Source of the DNA: Comamonas sp. lk | GTDB lineage: Bacteria > Pseudomonadota > Gammaproteobacteria > Burkholderiales > Burkholderiaceae_C | Reading direction: 5' to 3' | Length of the DNA: 8,136 bases | NCBI GenBank assembly: GCA_945898105.1 | Contig: CAMDHL010000087.1 | Span: 1 to 8,136 of the forward strand | In this document: in pieces, positions 1 through 7,126 of the stretch | How the letters are laid out: each line of letters begins with the position of its first letter | How positions within the stretch are numbered: the stretch's first letter is position 1 | The notes under the pieces: model-generated | Databases searched by the model: none | What the model saw: only the letters and a program-made list of their open reading frames with translations | What the model was told of the DNA's origin: nothing | Translations under genes and position numbers: made by a program

Positions 1-2746
1 CACGCCCTGCGGCAGCGCGTCCGGCTAGCCAGGCGGTCAGCGTACCTGCGGCAATCACGGCTGCGGCCAGGGCCAGCAGGCGCTGCAGGGGAACTTGCAT
101 CTCCATGCTCCAGTGAAAGCTTTGCGGGTTAACTACATAGACCAACACCGCCGCCACGGCGAGGCCTAGTGCGGTGCCCGCGATGGCGCCTAGCGTGGTC
201 CAAGCGGCGCCTTCCAGCGCCAGCACTTGCAGCACCTGCCCCCGCGTGAGGCCTAGATGCAGCAGCAGCCCGAACTCTTTGCGCCGCGCCAGCACCTGGG
301 CGCTAAAGCTGGCGGCCACACCAAACAAGCCGATGCCAATGGCCACCGCTTGCAGCCAGTAGGTAACAGCAAAGCTGCGGTCAAAAATATCCATAGTGCG
401 GCTGCGAATTTCTTGGGCCGAGCCGAACTCCATCAGGCTGGCGGCGTCGTTTGGTTTTTCGTTGTTATCTGCCCTCGCATTGGCCAGGTCGCGAATCGCC
501 TGCTCTACCCGCCCGCCGTCAGCGCCCGTTTGCAGCCACAGCGCCAAGTCATTCACCCGTGCGTCATCGCTCAGAAGCGCGAAGTCGCGGCTATCTATAA
601 CCACGGTGCCAAACTGCCGTGCATAGTCGCGCCATACACCGGCCACAAAAAAGCGTGGCCTATCTGTGCGTGGGCGTGACTTGGCTGCTAGTGCTTGCGT
701 CAAAGCGGCCAGTTCACTGCCTGTGCGGGCACCATACAAGTCCACCATCGCTTCGCTGACGTACACCGCGATAAAACCTGCGGGCGCGGGCAAGGCCGGG
801 GCCAGAAGAGGCAGGTCGGTAGCCAGCGCCGCCGCATCCGCGCTTTGTGTTTCACGCAAAGGCCGCACTAGCAGCGCGACTGGCGGGCGCGTGCTGTCGA
901 ATATCAAAGGCATGCTGCGCTGGGTGCGCAGACGCGCCACGCCAGGCAGTTGACCAATGGCTTGTATCAGTTGCGGGTCGAAGTACGCATGCTCGCTGCT
1001 GCCTGCGCTGCCTGCCGCGCGAACGTAAAGCGCCGCGGGCAGCACCGTATCCAGCCATTGCAACATCGAGCTCCGAAAGCTGCCCACCATCACTGTCAGC
1101 GCTACCGCCAGGCTTAAGGATGCCACCACGCCGCTCACGGCAATCGCTGCGCCCGCGCGCATGCGCCGCGCGCGCTCCACCGCCAGCAATGCCAGGGGCC
1201 TGCGCGCTACAAGCGGCGCTATTAAATCCAGCAGCCAACCCACGAGGGCGGGCAGGGCGCTGATGCCGCCCAGCAGTATCAAAGCCACGCTGACATAGGC
1301 GGCCAGTGGCATGCCGCCGATGGGGGGCAGCATCGCAAGCAATGCGCCGCCCGCCATCAAGGCGAGGCCCGCGCTGACGTGCCCGCCGCCTTGTGCAGAC
1401 AGGCCCAAACCTTTGAGCGTTTGCGCCGGTGCCATGCGCGCCGCCATACGCGCTGGCCACCACGCGCCGACCAAGGCCGCCACCACGCCTAACGCGCCAA
1501 ATAACAGAGCCGCGCTGCCACTCCATTGCAACGCCGGCATGGCGCCAGAGAAATAGCCACCACCCAGATCACCACCCAACATGCGCAGCGCCACCATGGC
1601 CAGGCCGGTGCCTAGCGCAATACCTAGCGCGCTACCCAGCAGGCCCAGGCTGCCCGCTTCCAGAAAAATCAAAGCCCAGCGCTGGCGCGGATCTAAGCCC
1701 AGCACGCCCAGTAAAGCCAGAGCTTGCGCGCGCCGCGTAACGCTCAGCGCCATGACGGAATACACCAAAAAGCCACCGGTAAACAAAGCCACCAGCGCCA
1801 ACACCGTCAGGTTTACCCGGTAGGCGCGCGACACATTGTCCATACGCGCCATGGCCTGGCCTGGCTCTGCCAGCAACGCGTCCGCAGGCCAATCGGGCTG
1901 GGCTTGCACGTGCGCCATAAACGCAGCGCGGTCCACGCCGGGCCGCAGTTGCACATCCACGCGGCTGAGCTGGCCCAGCATGCCAAAAAGGGTTTGCGCG
2001 CTCGCAACGTCCATGACTGCCAACGGCGCACCGCCCGCCGCGACACGGCCCGCCAGGCGCAGGCTTTGCCATTGCATGCCTTGTTGCAGACGCACGGTCG
2101 TTGCAGCGCCGCTTGGCTCAGAAAAAGCGCGTGGCTCGGTACGTGCACCTTGGATCGCCTCTGATGGCCCTGTCGAAGCGGTGCTTGCACCGACACCGTC
2201 AGGTACTTTCTCACCACGTCCTACATTGGAAGCGCTTGGCGGCATCAAAGCCACACGCGCCGCGCTGTTTAAAAACACGGCGTCAGGGGCAAACACATCC
2301 AAGCGACCGGCATCGCTGTCCGGCATGGGCAGCACTTCGGGCGTAATGCCGGCCACTTGCAGCGCATCGACACCCAGCACGCGAATCGCCAGTTTGCTAC
2401 TACCCTGCAACGGCCCGTCGCCATGACTTTGAGGAAGCAGCGCATAGGTATTGATTTCAATCACCGGCGAGGCGCTTTGCACATCGGGGTGACGGTTTAG
2501 GCGGCCATAAAGCGCCTCGTCTATTGCAGGTCGGCTGCGGCCTTGCACCTGCACATCCGCCTGCCCTGCCACGCTGCGCATGCCGCGGGCAAATTCATCC
2601 AGCGCCGAGGCATTGATCACATGCACCGCAAAAGCCAGCGCCACCCCCAGCATCACGGCCACCACCGCTGCGCCATTGCGCCATGGATGGTGACGCAGTT
2701 CCTGCCAGGAAAAACTAGTAAAGAGTGGCCAGATTGCGTTGTGCAT
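1..2746 (-). CDS. Two-core FtsX-family ABC transporter permease (3' end outside window)
   Basis: Reading the minus strand from the ATG at 2746, the frame stays open for 915 codons to the window edge. Residues about 27-47 form a first membrane helix (VAVMLGVALAFAVHVINASA). A MacB-like periplasmic domain follows to about 305. A first FtsX core lies at about 311-446, with helices starting NLTVLALVALFTGGFLVYSV and ending near AAPAQTLKGLG-like residues. More helices and a second periplasmic domain follow, then a second core from about 785, including the cytoplasmic ARRKEFGLLLHLGLTRGQVL segment typical of FtsX permeases. This is the layout of YbbP-type permeases (about 800-850 residues, around ten helices), which usually pair with a LolD/YbbA-type ATPase in envelope lipid or lipoprotein handling. 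The substrate cannot be told. Only a short C-terminal tail should be missing. A hydrophilic Ser/Gly/Ala/Pro-rich insert lies at about 170-210. No Shine-Dalgarno precedes the ATG and no ATPase gene lies upstream, so its partner must be downstream or elsewhere. Confidence 0.9.
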   Translation of the reverse strand, partial: MHNAIWPLFTSFSWQELRHHPWRNGAAVVAVMLGVALAFAVHVINASALDEFARGMRSVAGQADVQVQGRSRPAIDEALYGRLNRHPDVQSASPVIEINTYALLPQSHGDGPLQGSSKLAIRVLGVDALQVAGITPEVLPMPDSDAGRLDVFAPDAVFLNSAARVALMPPSASNVGRGEKVPDGVGASTASTGPSEAIQGARTEPRAFSEPSGAATTVRLQQGMQWQSLRLAGRVAAGGAPLAVMDVASAQTLFGMLGQLSRVDVQLRPGVDRAAFMAHVQAQPDWPADALLAEPGQAMARMDNVSRAYRVNLTVLALVALFTGGFLVYSVMALSVTRRAQALALLGVLGLDPRQRWALIFLEAGSLGLLGSALGIALGTGLAMVALRMLGGDLGGGYFSGAMPALQWSGSAALLFGALGVVAALVGAWWPARMAARMAPAQTLKGLGLSAQGGGHVSAGLALMAGGALLAMLPPIGGMPLAAYVSVALILLGGISALPALVGWLLDLIAPLVARRPLALLAVERARRMRAGAAIAVSGVVASLSLAVALTVMVGSFRSSMLQWLDTVLPAALYVRAAGSAGSSEHAYFDPQLIQAIGQLPGVARLRTQRSMPLIFDSTRPPVALLVRPLRETQSADAAALATDLPLLAPALPAPAGFIAVYVSEAMVDLYGARTGSELAALTQALAAKSRPRTDRPRFFVAGVWRDYARQFGTVVIDSRDFALLSDDARVNDLALWLQTGADGGRVEQAIRDLANARADNNEKPNDAASLMEFGSAQEIRSRTMDIFDRSFAVTYWLQAVAIGIGLFGVAASFSAQVLARRKEFGLLLHLGLTRGQVLQVLALEGAAWTTLGAIAGTALGLAVAAVLVYVVNPQSFHWSMEMQVPLQRLLALAAAVIAAGTLTAWLAGRAAAGR

Positions 2747-2769
2747 GGGCCGATTGTCGTAGGCGCGGG

Positions 2770-2775
2770 TATGAT
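2770..2775 (+). promoter_or_regulatory. Candidate -10 box (TATGAT) for the thiBPQ leader
   Basis: TATGAT matches five of six bases of the sigma-70 -10 consensus and would place transcription start at about 2781-2783, just where the riboswitch aptamer begins. No good -35 hexamer sits 16-18 bases upstream; TTGTCG at 2754-2759 is only 10 bases away. The call rests on position and the -10 alone. Confidence 0.4.
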
Positions 2776-2781
2776 CGCGGC

Positions 2782-2862
2782 TTCACCGGGGGTGTCTGGC
2801 GCAAGCTGGACTGAGAAATACCCCATGAACCTGATCTGGGTCATGCCAGCGTAGGAAGTGTG
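2782..2862 (+). promoter_or_regulatory. TPP riboswitch (THI element) controlling thiBPQ
   Basis: The leader carries the conserved TPP aptamer core in the right order. The P2 strand GGGGGT at 2788-2793 pairs with ACCCC at 2820-2824. The pyrimidine-sensing CTGAGA is at 2811-2816, and CCTGATCTGG at 2830-2839 leads into ATGCCAGCG at 2843-2851 and then TAGGAAGTG. The closing P1 stem probably uses bases near 2782-2786 and 2858-2863. The P3 arm (2794-2810) is short, as in many bacterial copies. The family binds thiamine pyrophosphate and in bacteria represses thiamine synthesis or transport genes when TPP is plentiful. Its place about 87 bases before thiB, on the same strand, identifies the controlled operon and supports the substrate assignment of the transporter. 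Confidence 0.95.
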
Positions 2863-2898
2863 ATGGGGAAAATGCCGTGAGTTTGTGGGCCTCTTTTT
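2863..2898 (+). terminator. Possible riboswitch expression platform / weak terminator
   Basis: Just after the aptamer, ATGGGG (2863-2868) is an exact complement of CCCCAT at 2821-2826, which includes the 3' strand of aptamer stem P2. The same GGGG can instead pair weakly with CCTC at 2890-2893 (one G-U pair), directly before five T residues at 2894-2898. Such mutually exclusive pairings suit a transcription-control switch: TPP stabilises P2, freeing GGGG to form the terminator. The terminator stem is only four pairs plus a possible inner GCC/GGC helix, so a translational mechanism acting on the thiB ribosome site remains possible. Confidence 0.3.
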
Positions 2899-2949
2899 CG
2901 TTTCATACATCCGTACTGGATTGTTTTAAAGCGTTAAAAGGGTAGTTCC

Positions 2950-3999
2950 ATGAAACACGGCATTTTTTCATTTTCACGACGCAACGCGCTGTGCTCCACA
3001 CTGCTGAGCGGCGCCTTACTTTGCGCAGGCATTGCCAGCGCGGCCCAGGAATTGCGGGTGCTGACGCACAGCTCGTTTGGCGTGCCCAAACCGCTATTGG
3101 CGCAGTTTGAAAAAGAGGCCGGTGTCAAGCTGCGCATCAGCAAAGCAGGCGATGCCGGTGAAATGCTCAACAAGCTCATTTTGACCCGCAAAGCGCCGAT
3201 TGCTGATGTGGTCTACGGCATCGATAACACCCTGGCTGCAAAAGCGATTGCCGCTGACGTGCTGGATGCCTACAGCGGCCCGGCCAGCCAACGCGCCGCT
3301 GCGCAGACCCTGCCAGCTCCTTTGGTGCCAGTGGACTATGGCTATGTGACGATTAATTACGACGTGCAATGGTTTGCCAAGCGCAAACAGTCATTGCCCA
3401 GCAGCCTGGAGGACTTGGCGGTACCCGCCATGGCCCGCTTGCTAGTGGTGCAAAACCCTGCTACTTCCAGCACCGGTTATGCGTTTTTGCTGTCGACGAT
3501 TGGCGCCATGGGTGAGGAAAAAGCCTTCGACTGGTGGGCGCGCATGCGCAAGGGCGGTGTAAAGGTGGCTAAAGGTTGGAGCGAGGCCTACTACACCGAT
3601 TTCAGCCGCGCCGAAGGTGGCGCACGCCCAATGGTGGTGAGCTATGCCAGCAGCCCTGCGGCTGAGGTCTTTTACAGCAAAGAAAAGTTGACGCAGCCGC
3701 CTACCGGCAGCCTGAGCCTGCCCGGTGCGGTCTTTAAACAAGTCGAAGGCGTAGCTTTGGTCAAGGGCGGACAGGCCCGTCCTGCAGCAGAAAAATTTAT
3801 CGAATTTATGCGCTCTGCAGAAGTGCAAAAACAAATGCAAACCGAAATGTGGATGTACCCGGTCGAGCCCGGTGTGGCGCTTGCTGATGTCATGAAGTTT
3901 GCGCCTGAACCAGCCAAGGCTGACGCGCCTACGGACCAAGACATCGCCGACAAAGGCGCGGCTTGGGTGGCACGCTGGACGCAGGTAGTGTTGAAGTAA
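2950..3999 (+). CDS. thiB: Thiamine/TPP ABC transporter periplasmic binding protein ThiB
   Basis: This 349-residue protein captures thiamine and its phosphates in the periplasm and delivers them to ThiP. The N-terminus is a signal peptide with a hydrophobic stretch at about 14-28 and a likely signal peptidase cut after Ala-Ser-Ala at 29-31. Family landmarks are VLTHSSFG at 37-44, ADVVYGIDN in the N-terminal lobe, VPVDYGYVTINYD, KGWSEAYY around Trp210, VVSYASSPAAEVF around Tyr232, and MWMYPVEP with Trp301 and Tyr303. The Trp and Tyr residues in the last three motifs match aromatic ligand contacts in E. coli TbpA, as I recall that structure. Length is slightly above the usual 320-340. The ATG at 2950 is preceded by AAAAGGG at 2936-2942 with good spacing, which fixes the start. 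The upstream TPP riboswitch and downstream thiP and thiQ confirm the role. The signal contains SRRNAL, which resembles a Tat motif. Confidence 0.95.
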   Translation: MKHGIFSFSRRNALCSTLLSGALLCAGIASAAQELRVLTHSSFGVPKPLLAQFEKEAGVKLRISKAGDAGEMLNKLILTRKAPIADVVYGIDNTLAAKAIAADVLDAYSGPASQRAAAQTLPAPLVPVDYGYVTINYDVQWFAKRKQSLPSSLEDLAVPAMARLLVVQNPATSSTGYAFLLSTIGAMGEEKAFDWWARMRKGGVKVAKGWSEAYYTDFSRAEGGARPMVVSYASSPAAEVFYSKEKLTQPPTGSLSLPGAVFKQVEGVALVKGGQARPAAEKFIEFMRSAEVQKQMQTEMWMYPVEPGVALADVMKFAPEPAKADAPTDQDIADKGAAWVARWTQVVLK

Positions 4000-4056
4000 A
4001 CCCGACTATGTGCAACCCCCTAGCCGATTTGCCGGATACGCCTTTGGCTCGGGCTG

Positions 4057-5688
4057 TTGGCGCTTTTCGCTGTGCGGGTGAGCAGCTCGGTGGCTAAGCC
4101 TCGCACCGGTTGGCCTGATGGGGCGGGCACCTGGGCCTTGGCTTGCCTACCGCTACTTTTCTTGTTGGCGGTTTTAATCGCACCCGCGCTTCGCCTGCTG
4201 GCAGAGGCCGCTGCAGTGGGCAGTAGCGACGCGCCCTGGCTTGCGCCCCTGCACGATCCCTATTTGCGCTGGCGGCTACTCTGGTCTTTTCTTCAGGCTT
4301 GCATCACCTGTGTGCTGGTTTTGTTGTTGGGCTTGCCCATGGCCTGGGTGCTGGCCCGGCTGGAGTTTGCTGGGCGCAGCTGGCTACTGCGCGCTTTGAT
4401 GTTGCCCTTTGTTGTCCCCACTTTGGTGGCTGCCATGGGCGTGCTGGCACTTGGCGGGCCGCAAGGGCTGTGGCAGCGCTGGGGTGGCGCTTCCTGGCAG
4501 GGCACGCCGTATTTGCTGCTCTACGGCAATGTATTTTTCAACCTGTGCGTGCTGGTACGTGCTGCCACCGAGGCGCTGGAGCAGGTCAGCGCATCCCGCG
4601 TGGCGGCGGCGCGCACGCTGGGTGCCACGCCTTGGCGCGCGTTTTGGCGCGTCGAGTGGCCGGCGATTGCGCCTTGGTTGATGTCGGCTTTGTGCCTTGT
4701 ATTTTTATATTGCTTCGCCGGCTTTGGGTTGGCGCTGGTTTTGGGCGGGCCGACTTATGCCACGGTAGAGGTGGAAATTTACACCCTGGTAGCCTACGAA
4801 CTCCAAATCGGTCAGGCCGGCGTGCTGGCGGCCTGGACGCTCTGCCTTACCGCGCCCTGTGCGTTGGCGTACGCGTTTTTGGAGCGACGCTTGGCCACGC
4901 CTACGCGTGCGGACCGTATTGCACGCCATAGGCCCAAAGGCGCCGAGCAATGGTTGGCGGTGTGGCTGACGGTACTGACGCTTGGCCTGGTCTGCGCCGC
5001 GCCGGTGCTGGCAATTGGGGTCCGCGCAGCCGGGGCAGGCGCTGCCGCTTGGGCCGTGCTGCTGGAGGCTGACACCTTGCATGCACTTTTTAATACTGTG
5101 CGTTTTTCAGCCAGTGCTTTGTTGCTGGCCACGGTACTGGGTGTCTGCCACGCTCTGGCGGCGCAGCGCTGGGCGCTGTTACGGGCCGTGGCCTTTTTGC
5201 CTTTTATCGTGTCGCCGGTATTGGTAGCTTTTGGACTTTTGTTGCTTTACCCGGCATGGACGGCGAGCGCGCCGCTGTTGGTCGCGGCTTATGCCTTGCT
5301 GGCCTATCCTTTTGTTGCCAAGGCCTTGGCTTCGGCGCTCGATGGCATGCCCGCGCACTATATGGATGCAGCGGCCAGTTTGGGTGCATCGCCGTGGCGT
5401 GCGTTCTGGCGCGTACGTTGGCCGCTTTTGCAGCCGGCGCTGCGCCGGGGCATGGCCTTTGCGGCCGCCACTGCGGTCGGCGAGTTTGCCGTCACCTTGT
5501 TTTTAAGTCGGCCAGAGTGGGCCACCCTCACTACCCTGATTTACGAGCACCTGGGCCGCCCCGGGCAGACGCATTACGCATCCGCGTTAGTCCTGTCTTG
5601 CGCTTTAATGGCGCTGGCCTTTGCCGCCTTTATGCTGCTGGAGTGGCCGGGTCGTGAAGACCACCTAAACCCATCGTCCCATGCTTGA
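4057..5688 (+). CDS. thiP: Thiamine/TPP ABC transporter permease ThiP (fused two-domain)
   Basis: This inner-membrane channel subunit is one chain carrying two homologous permease halves, as is usual for ThiP (E. coli about 536 residues, here up to 543). About twelve hydrophobic segments are visible, the first near residues 27-50 (LACLPLLFLLAVLIAPALRL). Each half has the cytoplasmic EAA loop that docks on ThiQ: AARTLGATPWRAFWRVEWP around Gly189, and AAASLGASPWRAFWRVRWP around Gly443. The near-identity of these two loops shows the internal duplication. The gene lies 57 bases after thiB and overlaps thiQ by 8 bases. The start is uncertain. The frame has no ATG near its beginning; TTG at 4057 and GTG at 4072, 4078 and 4090 are all possible and none has a strong ribosome site. 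Starting at 4090 gives 532 residues and loses nothing recognisable. Confidence 0.93.
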   Translation: MALFAVRVSSSVAKPRTGWPDGAGTWALACLPLLFLLAVLIAPALRLLAEAAAVGSSDAPWLAPLHDPYLRWRLLWSFLQACITCVLVLLLGLPMAWVLARLEFAGRSWLLRALMLPFVVPTLVAAMGVLALGGPQGLWQRWGGASWQGTPYLLLYGNVFFNLCVLVRAATEALEQVSASRVAAARTLGATPWRAFWRVEWPAIAPWLMSALCLVFLYCFAGFGLALVLGGPTYATVEVEIYTLVAYELQIGQAGVLAAWTLCLTAPCALAYAFLERRLATPTRADRIARHRPKGAEQWLAVWLTVLTLGLVCAAPVLAIGVRAAGAGAAAWAVLLEADTLHALFNTVRFSASALLLATVLGVCHALAAQRWALLRAVAFLPFIVSPVLVAFGLLLLYPAWTASAPLLVAAYALLAYPFVAKALASALDGMPAHYMDAAASLGASPWRAFWRVRWPLLQPALRRGMAFAAATAVGEFAVTLFLSRPEWATLTTLIYEHLGRPGQTHYASALVLSCALMALAFAAFMLLEWPGREDHLNPSSHA

Positions 5689-6340
5689 GTTACGCAACAT
5701 CGTCAAACACTGGCAGGCGCCGGGCGCCGCGCCGCGCGTGCTGCTGGATGGCCTGCATTTGCAAGTGGGCAGCGGCGAAACTGTGGCCATTTTGGGGCCT
5801 TCGGGCAGCGGCAAAAGTACCTTGCTCAAAATCATCGCCGGGCTGGAAGCGGCCGATAGCGGACAGGTGTATTGCGAAGGTCGCGACATCAGCACCTTGC
5901 CCGCGCATTTGCGCCGCTTTGCCCTGATGTTTCAGGACTTTGCCTTGTTTCCGCACCTGAGCGTGCAGGATAACGTGGCTTTCGGTCTGGTGGAGCAGGG
6001 CCAAAGCCGCAGCCAAGCGCGCACGCAGGCGCTGGCCATGTTGCAGCGCTTTGGCATGGCGGACCATGCGTCGGGCCGCGTCTGGCAGCTCTCGGGTGGC
6101 GAGCAACAACGGGTGGCTCTAGCCCGCGCCCTCATCACGCGCCCGCGTGTACTGTTGCTCGACGAACCTTTTTCCGCGCTGGACGCCCAATTGCGCACCA
6201 GTTTGCGCGCCGAGTTTGCCCAGCATATTGCCAGCGCCCCCATGGCAGTGGTGTGGGTTACGCATGACGAGGCCGAGGCTCGCGCTGTGGGTACGCGCGG
6301 TTGGGAGTTGGAGGCGGGGGTTTTGCAGCAGCGCTGGTGA
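5681..6340 (+). CDS. thiQ: Thiamine/TPP ABC transporter ATP-binding protein ThiQ
   Basis: This 219-residue cytoplasmic ATPase powers thiamine uptake through ThiP. All nucleotide-binding motifs are intact: Walker A GPSGSGKST at 39-47, Q-loop Gln85 in FQDFALFPHLSV, signature LSGGEQQR at 137-144, Walker B VLLLDEP at 157-163 with catalytic Glu162, D-loop SALD at 165-168, and H-loop His195 in VTHDEAEA. It is slightly shorter than E. coli ThiQ (about 232) and lacks any C-terminal regulatory domain, as expected for the family. The ATG lies inside the last codons of thiP (8-base overlap), implying translational coupling and equal production. ABC ATPases resemble one another, so the name rests mainly on the thiB-thiP context and size. 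Confidence 0.93.
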   Translation: MLELRNIVKHWQAPGAAPRVLLDGLHLQVGSGETVAILGPSGSGKSTLLKIIAGLEAADSGQVYCEGRDISTLPAHLRRFALMFQDFALFPHLSVQDNVAFGLVEQGQSRSQARTQALAMLQRFGMADHASGRVWQLSGGEQQRVALARALITRPRVLLLDEPFSALDAQLRTSLRAEFAQHIASAPMAVVWVTHDEAEARAVGTRGWELEAGVLQQRW

Positions 6341-6475
6341 GTAGCGCAGCGCTTATCAGGACGATTACGGGCTAGGCGTTGGGCTGTTTTTCCCTGAGGG
6401 TGCTCAAGTTTTCGTCTATTGCTGCCGATACCTAAGTAGGTCCACCCTTTGGCACAGCCACTGAAAGCTAGCAGC

Positions 6476-6616
6476 ATGAGTCACATAATTGCGTTTATTC
6501 TGGGCATGAGTGTCGCCACCTATGGTGTGGGCGAGACGCTTGCCCAAATGGAAAAGGCCTGGCGCACGGTGGAGGTCGCCATGCGCGACCAAATACCCAC
6601 CAACGACAAGCGCTAG
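6476..6616 (+). CDS. Unrecognised 46-residue small protein, possible single-pass membrane protein
   Basis: I do not recognise this protein. The ORF begins with ATG at 6476 and encodes 46 residues. A hydrophobic N-terminal stretch (IIAFILGMSVATYGVG, residues 4-19) could be one membrane helix. An amphipathic charged segment (QMEKAWRTVEVAMRDQ) and a polar tail ending NDKR follow. About 33 of 46 third codon positions are G or C, similar to neighbouring genes, which argues for real coding. Its TAG stop shares the CTAG at 6613-6616 with the stop of the convergent cvpA-family gene. The ribosome site is weak: only GAAAG lies upstream. A TTG nine codons earlier in the same frame is an alternative start. 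It lies 135 bases after thiQ, and that gap holds no other gene or convincing terminator, so it could be transcribed with the thi operon. Confidence 0.5.
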   Translation: MSHIIAFILGMSVATYGVGETLAQMEKAWRTVEVAMRDQIPTNDKR

Positions 6617-7080
6617 TTGGTCGGCGGCGGCGCCTTAAACCGGTTCAGCACGAACTCGGCCATGTGCTTTTCGACCGAGCCCTGCCACCAACGCTCCTCG
6701 CGCAGTTCGGTCAACTCGATCAGCGTGCTCACCCCCAGACAAATCATCACGCCGCTGACCATCCCAAGCACGGCGCCTAAGGTCCGGTGCGCCGGTTGGG
6801 CGCCGCTGTGGTGGAACAAATGACGGTGCAGACGTACGCCCAAATGCGCGAGGTATAGCGTCACTACCAAGGCGATTAGCGCCCCCAAGCCCTGCCGCAG
6901 ACTCTCGCCTGGCCCGCTGAGCGGAAGGTGGGCACTGACCAGAGGCCCGAGGTAGACGACTGCAAATAAAGAAAGCACCAGGCCCAACATCGACAAGGCC
7001 TGCGGTAACCATCCCCGGTAGGCACCCGCAGCCATAGTTATGACAATCGTCGCCGTGAAGAGCCAGTCCAAATCTGTCAT
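6613..7080 (-). CDS. cvpA: CvpA-family inner-membrane protein
   Basis: This 155-residue protein has the size and layout of CvpA (E. coli 162 residues), an inner-membrane protein first tied to colicin V production and later to envelope stress tolerance; its molecular activity is not settled. Four hydrophobic segments lie at about 8-20, 28-48, 64-82 and 101-121. Family landmarks are the early RGW (22-24) leading into QALSMLG, and RTLGAVLGMVSGVMI at 99-113, which matches the conserved R-x-L-G...G...G helix. A charged EERWWQGS segment follows, resembling the region after the last helix in CvpA. The start is well fixed: two in-frame TAG codons directly precede the ATG, and AGGAGA at 7091-7096 is the ribosome site. 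In many bacteria cvpA lies beside purF; here its neighbours are the small ORF and nadB. Confidence 0.85.
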   Translation of the reverse strand: MTDLDWLFTATIVITMAAGAYRGWLPQALSMLGLVLSLFAVVYLGPLVSAHLPLSGPGESLRQGLGALIALVVTLYLAHLGVRLHRHLFHHSGAQPAHRTLGAVLGMVSGVMICLGVSTLIELTELREERWWQGSVEKHMAEFVLNRFKAPPPTN

Positions 7081-7126
7081 CTACTAACTTTCTCCTCGAG
7101 GTGCACTAACCATGGGATTCAAGCTG

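Noticed and set aside
257..2426. Several long ORFs in other frames over this region, on both strands (for example 257-679 plus, 852-1526 minus, 1836-2426 plus).
   Set aside because: They are shadows of the uninterrupted minus-strand FtsX permease frame (1-2746), which shows clear membrane helices and family motifs; the alternatives are rich in Arg, Ala, Cys and His with no recognisable domain.
4299..5657. Plus-strand ORFs of up to 210 codons and minus-strand ORFs inside thiP.
   Set aside because: They lie within the clear ThiP frame with its two EAA loops and have typical out-of-frame GC-rich composition.
6331..6347. GCGCT/AGCGC hairpin spanning the thiQ stop codon.
   Set aside because: It has five pairs but no following T run, so it is not a convincing terminator for the thi operon.
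6387..6400. T5 next to CCCTGAGGG, downstream of thiQ.
   Set aside because: The T run precedes the tiny three-pair hairpin on the plus strand, the wrong order for an intrinsic terminator, and the minus strand gives an A run instead.
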